Origin: Phorcus lineatus | Lineage: Eukaryota; Mollusca; Gastropoda; Trochida; Trochidae | DNA length: 64,000 bases | Assembly: GCA_921293015.1 (NCBI GenBank) | Contig: OV121092.1 | Coordinates: 5,152,001 to 5,216,000, forward strand | Direction: 5' to 3' | Shown: positions 47,983-57,300 of the stretch, piece after piece | Layout of the letters: each line of letters opens with the position of its first letter | Position numbering within the stretch: position 1 is the stretch's first letter | Made by a program: the position numbers and the translations under genes | Notes under the pieces: model-generated | What the model saw: the letters and a program-made list of their open reading frames with translations, nothing else | What the model was told of the DNA's origin: nothing | Database searches by the model: none

Positions 47983-49829
47983 CTCCTCATAAATATAATA
48001 AGTTGAACAATTGTAGTGTGATAACAGATATTGCAATATTTGTTCACTATTTATATGACTATTCTTATATGTCTTTAGACTTATGTCACCATCGGTAAAT
48101 CACTTTTCGACTATGTGGCTCCGGTCATAATTTGGGCTTGGTATGGAAGCAAAGTTAAAGTTGCAATTCCTTAAATATCAATTTTGTTGTAATTTTCTAA
48201 AGGGAGTGGTAAAAGAAATATAAACGTTTTAGGACAATGAAAATAATAGTGTCACCAAATGTAACAGACGATGTTACCTTGAGAAATATATCAGTTATGT
48301 ACGATACGACTAGTTAATGAAATAACAAGACAGCTTAACGATTCAAAGTAGGTGTCTTATCTACTAGCATATTATCTAACTATAACTATAATTTTAAAAT
48401 TAGCCAGAAATGACCATAAACCATGCACTAGAATGAGTGTGTGTCTGTTTGTTTCACATCATGTATATAAAATAGTAATATTATTTCTAATTCGTTGATT
48501 ACAAGCGTAAACTGATTGGGTGCCGAAGGATAAACAGTCATCATGTGATACATAGAAAATATGGTTCTCTAAGAAATAATAATCATAGTGACACGGTTGT
48601 AGTCAAAGTGTCGAAATATTGACATAATATTTCAATAATCCCGGTTTAAGGAAATATAACAAAAAAGTCATTGACTCTTATGCACTGCTTAAATCGTCAA
48701 AGTGGCTATCACCTCGACAGTTAATTGCTTAAAGCTTTGATTCTTTCGAATAACTGCAAGAAAATCGTCTCCTCAAATAATAAACTCATTTGCTAATGAC
48801 ATCAGAATTATCCTGTTTTAAGGGTGATCGCTTCCCGTGGTACACACCAGTCTATGATTTAATTATTCAGTCAGATAATTCGCAATTTCAATAGCTTTTT
48901 TCTCTTCAATATAAATATCTATATATTCAATTAGTTCAAGATGCAATTGTTCCCAAAGGGACAGACGTTATCTAAGTGAGAAATACTGCAATGTATGGTA
49001 AGCAATTTATTCTAGCACACGAACATATAATTTTGTTAAATAGCAAAAATAAACAAATTATCTTCTCAACGGTGTGTGGTTGATTTGCAATAAAGGGAAA
49101 AATCTGTCGAATATCAAATAAGTTCCCTTTCATATCAATTTTTCGTATCAATAAGTTTGTGACCCTTGATGGGGAACTAACAAAACCATATAAAGAGGGT
49201 TAAACGTGATAAGATAGACAAATAATTATATATCCTTCTCAATGGCACCATGTGTCTCATTCGCTTAAAATATAGAATAAATCAGTTATCAAAAGCTATA
49301 GGAATAGTTACATAGCCACCAACAACGTGTATATGCTGATAACGGATTCTCTGTGTGAAGGGAATACGTATCCCTAGCTCTCTCCGGAAAAGAGACGAAA
49401 AAAGATATAACTCCAAAACGACAGAACTCTTATCAAATAGACACAATGAGTACGATCATTAGCTGGTTTTAATGGTTTTGTTTTTAACCGGCTGTCTTTT
49501 GCTTCTAATTTCGTGGGGAGACCGTTGAGAGCAATCTTTCTTTAAAAAAATCTTGTCAGGTGAACGACGTGTCAGATATTTCCTGAAAACAAGCAGTGAA
49601 GTTATGAGAATTACCATTCTGATCTATTTGGTATCATTACCTTAGCTACCTTGGTAGAACAAGCCATGGACATCGATCAATTGTTTACCTGCGTATTGAC
49701 AAAACAATTGATTACGCAAATGTTTATAATATTTCTGGTAATTTTTCATTGGAACAATAGGCTTATGTCGAGTTTATTGTCTTTGATAACCTCTATCACC
49801 TTTATAGGTAGTGGTACAGCATTTCATCT
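47983..49829. other. Intronic DNA
   Basis: Nothing recognised. Confidence 0.4.
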
Positions 49830-49950
49830 TTTTAACTCATCTAGACCCAATGGGATCATGGCATTGCGCCCGGCGTCTGGCGTTCGTCCTCCCTTTCGTC
49901 CGTCCGTCCGTTAACTTTTCTAAAATCTTCCATGTCGTGTTCAGACCCCA
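49830..49950. repeat. GTCC-rich repeat end of a kind common in molluscs
   Basis: AACTCATCTAGACCCAATGG, then GCGCCCGGCGTCTGGCGTTC and a (GTCC)3 run, then TTAACTTTTCTAAAATCTTC. I recall this arrangement as a frequent repeat in molluscan sequence; that recollection is not checked. Confidence 0.45.
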
Positions 49951-50489
49951 TAGGTAATTTGTATTATTAACATAGATTTTGTGTGTTCCCTACTAAAGCC
50001 TCATTACTCACACCCTAGAATTTGATTGATTTCGTCGTCTTCTCCGGAAGCTAATAACCGAAAAACCTTAAATCTTGTATACCTACTGCTTGGTCACCGG
50101 TAATTATGGTTCATATATTTGGAGACTCTATGACTCCTCATAAAGGCCACATGGGCAATGCCCTTTTAACATATTTTCGTTTTCTTTTCAAGAAGCTGCA
50201 GGCATAGAAAGCTGTAATTTTTTTAGCTTATAGGAATTATCTCTATTTAGATTTCGTTACTCTGCAATCGTATCAATGATACCTCAGTCTCTCTCATAGT
50301 GTATAAAGCCTGATAATCTACAGAACCAATGGCACTAGAAATGTCATAAAGTAGAATAAAACACCATGGTGAGATGCCTTTAATGAAAATAAAATTAGAT
50401 AAGTAATCAACATTGTTGGAAAGAATGGTGGCTTTTGTTCTCATGTCATAATGAAGTAACAATCAATGACATTGAAGTTATCATCACAA

Positions 50490-50851
50490 GTAACAGAAGT
50501 GATTGCGACATCACCTGGAATTCTAACTCTGGACCTCCGCTCCGGGAGTCCTACACTCTACCCTTTCAGAAAAAGAGTAGGAACCAGTAGGAATGCCTTT
50601 ATTTCACCCTGACACATACATCCCCTCAACAGAGTGACTCGTCCTCGAGTTATCAAGCACCTCAGTTCGACGTTCTCAGGATGTACTGAGCACTATGAAG
50701 TTGCCCAGGCCCCACATTAGGCGCCAAATGTAAATGAAGAGAATGTGAGATCACCTCCCGCGGGATTCGAGTTCTACATTCTACCGTTTCAGCCAAATAG
50801 ATATCCCTCTTGATAATGCCAGATCAATAAATATCTTCATTTTCACATACG
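50490..50851 (-). mobile_element. Degraded miniature LTR (TRIM-like) element
   Basis: Read on the minus strand it has: an LTR-like segment (50851-50729) ending TTTACA; two bases; a primer-binding-like TGGCGCC and TGTGGGGCC (about 50726-50706); about 85 bp of spacer; a purine run GAGGGGA (50621-50627); and a second LTR-like segment starting TGTATGTG (50620-50490). The two LTRs share GTATGTG, CTGAAA-GGTAGA-TGTAG and a GGTGAT block, with an indel and many substitutions. The internal part is 108 bp and encodes nothing. No target duplication is visible, so the limits are approximate. Confidence 0.6.
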
Positions 50852-51884
50852 TCAACGCATTATGAAATTGAAAAAAATAATGGTAAAATAACGAGAAAAA
50901 ACATGTTTCTCGTCAAAATGATAAGTACTTTAATACTATCGATATATTTATTTATTATCCATATGGTTGATGATAAGCAAGTTATTATTTTCGATACGAG
51001 CACATGTGCACGTATGACTTTTGGCGTATCTGATTGGTTGAAATATGACCTTGACCTCTGTGAACGAGACGAGGGACTACTTTCTCCATTCATAATTCAC
51101 GGTCTTCAATCACGATGGAAACGCTCTCTTTATTCATAAATTGTCACTTAATAAACCAACGTCAACAAATATTAACTCTGTATACGTTATTTTCCAATTG
51201 TCCTGCAAATTTTGGTTGTAAAATTTCCACAAGTTTACGTAGCAGCTAGCTGACAATATGGCGACGATTTCGCCTATCAACTCTCTTGTTAGAATAGATT
51301 GTTTTTAAACTTATTGACATGATTGCCGGTGTGACTGAGTGCATGTCGCCTACATCGCTTCAAGCCAAATAACGGAGAATCTAACGTCCCCTCGACCTCT
51401 CGTCAGATGACGAATAAAACCTTCGAACGTAAACACTAACTTCTCATCGATGATGCCATATTAATATTGAAAGTTATTAGCCATGTTAAGTTGAATTTCA
51501 ACTCTTTCTGTCATTCATATTCAGCTGAATAACTCATTCTAACGGTCTTGCTTGAACGTCGATCAACACTTTAAAATGACCGCGTCACTACTATGATAAC
51601 TTAAATCTTTCCACAGAGATGTAACAGTTTCGCTATTTGTGAAAGCAGTGTCGATAACTGTTTACATAATGTAAACGAGTACAGTACATGGTCATATACT
51701 TCCGTTATTTTCCCAGTTTGTTTCTCTCTATTAGACGAAGCTAGAGATTTAACTGTGCACTATATTTCCTGTCACTGACCTCGCCGTAAAGTATCAGTGC
51801 GCAATGACCTAGTTTCTATACTTCATGCATTTCGTATGCTAAATTCATCGTTTTCGGGGGAACTCTAAAATTGGATAATAAAGA

Positions 51885-52026
51885 AATTATTACACTCGCA
51901 AGTGTGTCATATGATATATACGAAACTCGTGTCAAAATGTTGTATTACCCTTGCTCTCGCTCGGGTAATACAACATTTGACACTCGTTTCGTATATATAT
52001 TATGACACACTTGGTCGTGTAATAAT
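51885..52026. repeat. Long near-perfect palindrome P6 with same-strand CTCG sites
   Basis: Arms of about 65 bp surround TTGCTCTCGCTC. They match as inverted copies over GTGTGTCAT, ATATATACGAAA and ATGTTGTATTACCC, while ACTCGT reads in the same direction on both arms, as in P3. Confidence 0.92.
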
Positions 52027-52083
52027 CTTTATATATGTTTTGAGTGCCGGTGAAATACGGGATTCTATCAATGAAAATAAACC

Positions 52084-52131
52084 TGACGTCATCGAACAAT
52101 GCGCTGACGTTATGACACGCTCGTGACGTCA
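52084..52131. promoter_or_regulatory. Two perfect CRE palindromes about 400 bp upstream of exon 2
   Basis: TGACGTCA occurs at 52084-52091 and 52124-52131, with TGACGTT between them. They may be intronic enhancer elements; function is unproven. Confidence 0.35.
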
Positions 52132-52526
52132 TGTTGCTATTTTAGGGGCAGACTCAACGTAAATGCGCTTCGATTTCCGTAAAAATCCAACGATTAAATC
52201 GTTAAATACAAAAATTGTCCTTTTTCGAAAGTTAACATTTAAAAACAAGATATGTTACCAGAGTTGGCCTTATCTAATCGAAAACGCTTTTTGATTTTCC
52301 TTATAATGATAGCAAACCTCTAAAGTATATTTTGAAATAGTATAGTGAAAGATATTACCAAACGATTTCAACGGTTGGTTCAGAACCAAAATGCTTGCAA
52401 TTCACCAGGTCATGATTGAGGCCAGTTCGGATGGTTTAAAAACCCGCAGTAAAAATAGACATTTATATTTCAGTATAGTCACAAACTTAAACTCCCTGAT
52501 TGAACGAACGTTTTGTAAACTTTCAG

Positions 52527-52729
52527 AAGTTACGAGTGCTCTCCCCTTCACAAGAAAGTCAAGGTCAAGACGCAGTTCAGATGGCTACGGTGACGTTATG
52601 GACTCCAACATCTCACAACAGGACCTGTTGCTCCTCCAGAAGCTACTCAGTCCGCCCAGCAAGAGGCAACTGTGCAGATCAGGCTACTCTTATAATCCAG
52701 TGTACGGCGGATGCAGGGCTTCACTCGGG
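52527..52729 (+). CDS. Secreted cysteine-loop peptide precursor, exon 2 (propeptide and peptide)
   Basis: The acceptor AACTTTCAG joins exon 1 in phase 1 (split Glu codon). After signal cleavage the chain begins LPFTRKSRSRR, a basic segment that may itself be processed. Next come a polar/acidic spacer (SSDGYGDVMDSN), a leucine-rich stretch (QQDLLLLQKLL) and the dibasic site SKR. The peptide after it is QLCRSGYSYNPVYGGC-RASLG. The leading Gln would become pyroglutamate, and the two Cys (12 residues between them) would form one disulphide loop. The exon ends at 52729 before GTACAT, in phase 0. Without splicing the frame reads 12 more residues to a stop at 52766. The layout is that of a neuropeptide or hormone precursor acting through the secretory pathway; an antimicrobial peptide is the main alternative. 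I do not recognise the family. Confidence 0.8.
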
Positions 52730-54824
52730 GTACATTCCTTTTCTGTAATTGTGAATCAACCACTTTAAAGCATTTGGACCATTATTGATTCGTTGGGAGG
52801 GAAATGGTCTCAAGTGTTTATAAGGAAGTCAGTAAACAGATATCATGAGTTATAAAAATGACGATAACCTTTGATTAAAAAGTGACCCATAAAGTTAATT
52901 TTAGTTTAACGCACCATTAGGTTACATCAAAATAGAAATACTTAGTTACATTATTGTTGAACCAGATGTAGGTAAAGTGTAAAAATGCTATGTTACATAA
53001 ATAAAAACTTATAACAATTAAGCAAAATTGTTTTAATAACTCTTATCCAAAACTGAGACATGGTATGAAGTGTCATAATTCTATGTCTTTCTACACTAAA
53101 TTAAAAGTTTTCACAACAAACATAACGATTATATGTTGAAAGAGAGGCAAATGTCTAAAGTCATCATATATCCAGTTGTTACAAACTTTATTGATTAAAA
53201 CCTTTCCAAAGATTTTATCATTATAGTAACACATACTGTATCTAATGTCTATTTTTATTGACAAATGGGATCGGAAAAGAGTATGCCATACATTAGAAGG
53301 CAATGTTGTCAGGTACTAAGTTGTATCAAGTAGCGACACACATCAGCCGATAGATGTGTAGTTTTCGTGTAAGCATTACTATCGGAATTACTACCAAGAT
53401 GTCAACTAACAATAAACGAATCATTATCAGATATCGGTGCGTGGAACGGGACATAATCACACAGTCATAAAATAGTCTATACGATCGGTTATAAAGATAA
53501 TGCTTTAAATAGTATATGTCCTGATTTCATGTTTATTTGATGTTTGATGTTGTCGAAAGTAAAAAACAACCCATTAACTAATCTCTATTTGTCAGAATCC
53601 TCATATGGAAATGTCCATAACATACACTGTTTATTTCAAAAATAAGAATTTACTCCGATTTTAGTAATGTACGTTAGCACTTAATGTTGATGTTTTCAAA
53701 ATGTTGAATGACAGAGTTTCGACGGGATCTTATGTAGCAAATTTAAATATTTTGAAAAGAGAATCTTTAAAGTATAGATGATTTCGCTGATACATATGTT
53801 AACTGTAGTATTGTCAACCAGTAATTCCATATACACAGTCACGAATAGAGTTCAGATGATCATTAAATATATAACTTCAGTAATTAATGGCAGTGATTCA
53901 CCTGACCATCAACAAAAAAACGACATAGTTCACCGAAATCAAACTTCCTCCGCAATCATACCTCGCGCCAGGCTCAATCATCGATTAATTAAAGATTTGA
54001 CGTGAACATGTTCAAATTAGTGGTTTGAGTTCAAGACAATAATGGCAACCAGGTGTTCCCTGAGATATTTCTGATGGGATTTTAAAGTTCTTCTGAAGTA
54101 GGCCAATTGCTGATAGAACGAAAAGGTTGAAATTAGTCATTGAATAAAACAGGTGCGAGTTATACCGTTGGGGTGAAGTGACCAAGTACAATTGAGTATC
54201 TTGAATTCCAAAATAAAGGTTGTAATGTCAAATAGTTTTTTTAGTTGGGCTAGTGTTTTCTCGAAATTGCTTTCATGACATTATCATTGTCTCTATGTCC
54301 TTCCCCTTGTAATGAATAATTATCGACTTTATGTGAGTGAGTGACTTATTGTTTAGCACTGCTCGGGCAATATTGCAGCCATTAGCGGCGTGACATTTGA
54401 TAAATTATGGCAACAACAAAAAGCAGCCAGTACGAAAGCTATTTAAAAATCAGCAAATCCATTACTTATTAAAAATGATAAACTGCCTTACTGAAATCAG
54501 AAAATATGTGTTCATCGAAGTTAAGAAGGTTGTGAAATAGAAGTATTTCGATAAAAAGAACTATACTTTGTAATGGACGCAAGTATATACATTACCTATG
54601 ACACTGTCAAGAATGTTAACCTATCAAAGACAGTTTACAGATAACAGACACTTGCTATACTCAACGTTTTGTTGGAAAGAAAATGTATACCTCCACCAAG
54701 TACCTAGAAATATATCCTAAGCATGTATTGTAGAGTAGATGTGAGATATGTAACAAGCATTTACTACAATCGTTTGTGGATATTGATTGTATCAGTCCTA
54801 AAGATGACTCTTTTTTTGTTTCAG
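52730..54824 (+). other. Intron 2 of the peptide gene
   Basis: Bounded by a weak donor (GGG/GTACAT) and a strong acceptor (T-rich tract, TTTCAG). No further exon is evident. Confidence 0.6.
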
Positions 54825-54857
54825 CTTCTACGAGGGCGTAGCCGAGGGCAGTTTTGA
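54825..54857 (+). CDS. Secreted cysteine-loop peptide precursor, exon 3 (C-terminus)
   Basis: Follows a strong acceptor (CTTTTTTTGTTTCAG). Joined in phase 0 to exon 2 it adds LLRGRSRGQF and a stop at 54855-54857, giving 98 residues in total. The tail is basic, so the loop peptide may be trimmed further at Arg residues. A second frame through the same exon reads FYEGVAEGSFELR to a stop at 54865-54867 and looks at least as protein-like; it would need a donor in another phase in exon 2, which I could not find. The true C-terminus is therefore uncertain. Confidence 0.55.
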   Translation, partial: LLRGRSRGQF

Positions 54858-55075
54858 GCTAAGATGAATACGAATCTTCACCGGCGCTATCTTCTACACC
54901 ACAACCGATATTCCTGAAGGCCATTCGATTTCATTTCCTTACTGTTTAAGCACATTTGATAATGACATCACATATGGGACTTGATTGGTATAAGTTTGCA
55001 GCTCATGATTTCCACCAAAACATCACCTGAATGCTTTGTTTTTTCATCATTGTAATAAAATGTATTCTTCTCTTT
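54858..55075 (+). other. 3' untranslated region of the peptide gene
   Basis: AT-rich non-coding sequence from the stop to the poly(A) site, consistent with a short terminal exon. Confidence 0.5.
55054..55059 (+). terminator. Poly(A) signal of the peptide gene
   Basis: AATAAA about 200 bp after the stop, followed by a T-rich stretch (TTCTTCTCTTTCTG). Cleavage is expected near 55075. Confidence 0.65.
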
Positions 55076-55353
55076 CTGATTTATTGTCGTTATTTTTCTC
55101 ATTAACAATAATGGTCATCACAAGTAATTTTCTGGAAGGGGAAAATGTAGACTGTTGCATTTTTAAAAACTGAAAAAGAAAATTCCAATTCCAAATTTGA
55201 ATTAGTAAAGGTTGTATATCTTCTTCCGAACATCAGCTTATTTACACAAACAATTCACCTTCCTGCGTAGCAATTTCATACATAGTGATTCTTTGGATTA
55301 CTTTATTAAAAAATTTACAAAATGATAAGCAGGCATTTAAGCATAAATTTGCA

Positions 55354-56300
55354 TTAAAGGGGCACAGAGTATGCTGTTGGAGTAAAAAATGTCAAACTTC
55401 ATAAATGGTGTTATTTTATAGATAATTAGTGTTTGTTTCAGAAAATCAGAACCCTAGTGCTTATTAGTTCAGGATAGTGACAATAAACGGGTTAGTGTCC
55501 TGATTTGTGATCGAAAACCGGACAGTGGCGCGCGCCAATGGTTCAAACGTAATTTCGGAAACTTATTTACAGCGGACACAAACTCAATCATTGGTTGATA
55601 GTGTTAAATAGTTCATTTAACTAATTTACATGTTAATTGGACACATTATTTCGAATTATTAACATTTATAGAGCTATTTAAGCATGCAGATTTTGCCACA
55701 CTGCCCAAGTAAGGCTTATCAAGTGGTTAACATTCCACAGGGTATTTTTTCACCAGGAAGCGTGATGGTTGGTCGATTCTGGGATTTATTTTGTTGCTGC
55801 GATCATAAATGTTGAAGGTGATTGTACAATCTATAATATAAGCAGTCTGTTGGAGCTGTACACAATGAATCATTAACCGATTAGGATGAATTGTAATATA
55901 CTGAATCTGCTAGAGACGTTTGACGTTTATTAACGTCACCGACGTTCCCTTCCTGTCAAGAAAATCGACAGAACAACTAAGTTTGGTACATCGCAGACAT
56001 TTTTGGATGAGAACACCAAACTGTTGACTTTCGCCCACATAAACTTACTGGTTTAGGAGCTGTCTTACATCGCGAGTATGTGGATTGAATTCGTAGACTC
56101 AAGAATTTAGACTAATCAACATCTATATGTTTGTTTTTGTACTACCACTGAAAAGAGAAAAGTATCCTATTTAAATTGGCAATTTAGAGATAAAGATGCA
56201 AATATAGGGAGGATTTTAAAAATTAATTCAGGTTAGATGGTATTTTGGCTCTTATCTGAGCCACATTAAAAATCATGAAACATACTCTGTGTCACTTTAA
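55354..56300. mobile_element. T2/Kolobok-like non-autonomous element with TTAA duplications
   Basis: TTAA flanks both sides (55354-55357 and 56297-56300). The ends read inward TTAAAGGGGCACAGAGTATG and TTAAAGTGACACAGAGTATG, nearly identical. TTAA targets with an AAAGGRR-type terminus are described for T2/Kolobok MITEs; piggyBac also uses TTAA but usually has CC-starting ends. The 939-bp interior has no coding frame and includes GGCGCGCGCC. Confidence 0.8.
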
Positions 56301-56739
56301 CATACATATTTCAATCTTAACCAGTTGACTTAAAAAACATCTCTTAAAAACTTATGAAATTAAAAAAATATGAAATGGAAGTAACACTAAACGTCATCTG
56401 CAACAAAGATAACAACAGGATGACGTCACAAGTTTAATTCAATTGCACCTAATACATTCCCTGTTGTGTTAGCGCGTTCAATATTAGTCCCAAACAATTT
56501 TTGTTCGACGACACAACATTCACAATCTGCACCATTCATACGCTACGATGTTACAAGATGAGAAAATTATCACAAACTGAATCAGTTGTGACTTAATCAA
56601 TTTCCATATATCTAAAAAGCGGTTGAAAAGCAACACAAATAAAACATCCGGGCCGGTCAATATCCGTGTGACCTATACCAGTTCATAATGAATTGTCTGC
56701 TATCCCTATTGAAGGCTACGATACTTTGTTAAAAACATG
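56301..56739. other. Intergenic DNA
   Basis: A perfect TGACGTCA lies at 56421-56428. Nothing else recognised. Confidence 0.4.
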
Positions 56740-57070
56740 AATATCCTTAAGGATGATATATCATTATCTTGTGTCCAGACAATTGGATCCCAAGACATGC
56801 ACACATAGTTCAAACAACCTCAAAAGACTCTTTTACATTCCTTTAATTACATAATTTGTATATCTCGTCAGGACTGAACTTACAGGGTATAGAATCTTGT
56901 TAAAGTACAAGAAATGGAACCCTCAGAGCTGCACTAAGACAATTATTATGACGTTTTGCTATAACTGTTATATACGGGCCTCCTTAGTGTCCCTTTGCAC
57001 TATTATCCTCTAAGAAAGGAAGATCGTAAATGCATATTTCATATAAAATAATTTTAATAAAGAGTCTTGA
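56740..57070 (+). repeat. Dispersed repeat family R4, copy 1
   Basis: Aligns well with 62770-63190 in the same orientation: TATCCTTAAGGATGATATAT, GTCCAGACAATTGGATCCCA, AGTTCAAACAACCTCAAAAG, AGGGTATAGAATCTTGTTAA, TGTTATATACGGGCCTCC and TATTATCCTCTAAGAAA are all shared. It is better conserved than the other dispersed families. There is no coding frame and no terminal repeats were found. Confidence 0.88.
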
Positions 57071-57162
57071 ATTAATCCAGCTTTAATACATTTATAATTT
57101 GTAATGATGTTAAGAGTCTACGAGTAAGTTACATCTATTAGGCCCTTGTTTAAAATCAGGAA

Positions 57163-57300
57163 TAAGTGGTTTAACGATTCATCGATCGATGTTTGCATCG
57201 TTTACTACACGATATGAGTGCATTAATACAAACACATTTAGACAATATATCAGGATATGTATTTCATGGCGGTCCATAATACATCGATGTTCCGCCATAA
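57163..57300 (+). repeat. Dispersed repeat family R5, copy 2
   Basis: Parallels 39398-39520, starting TAAGTGGTTTAACGATTCAT and continuing through GCATCGTTTACTAC, GAGTGCATTAATAC and GGTCCATAATAC. Confidence 0.5.

Larger units (their letters stand above)
33709..52526 (+). other. Intron 1 of the peptide gene (18.8 kb)
   Basis: Bounded by GTAAGT and TTTCAG. It holds MITE copies b and c, several palindromes, R3 copy 3, minisatellites, tRNA-like sequence, a molluscan GTCC-type repeat, a miniature LTR element and four perfect TGACGTCA sites. No other convincing exon was seen, but short alternative exons cannot be excluded. Confidence 0.65.

Noticed and set aside
52391..52526. Coding start upstream of exon 2 (continuous open frame from 52391)
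   Set aside because: The upstream part has no signal peptide or protein-like character, and a good acceptor plus matching phase 1 with exon 1 explains the gene better.
52527..52729. Assignment of the peptide to elevenin, CCHamide, GGNG or allatostatin C
   Set aside because: Cys spacing and flanking residues do not match what I know of these families.
55358..56296. piggyBac assignment for the TTAA element
   Set aside because: The ends start AGGGGCACAG and not CC-type; the T2/Kolobok pattern fits better.
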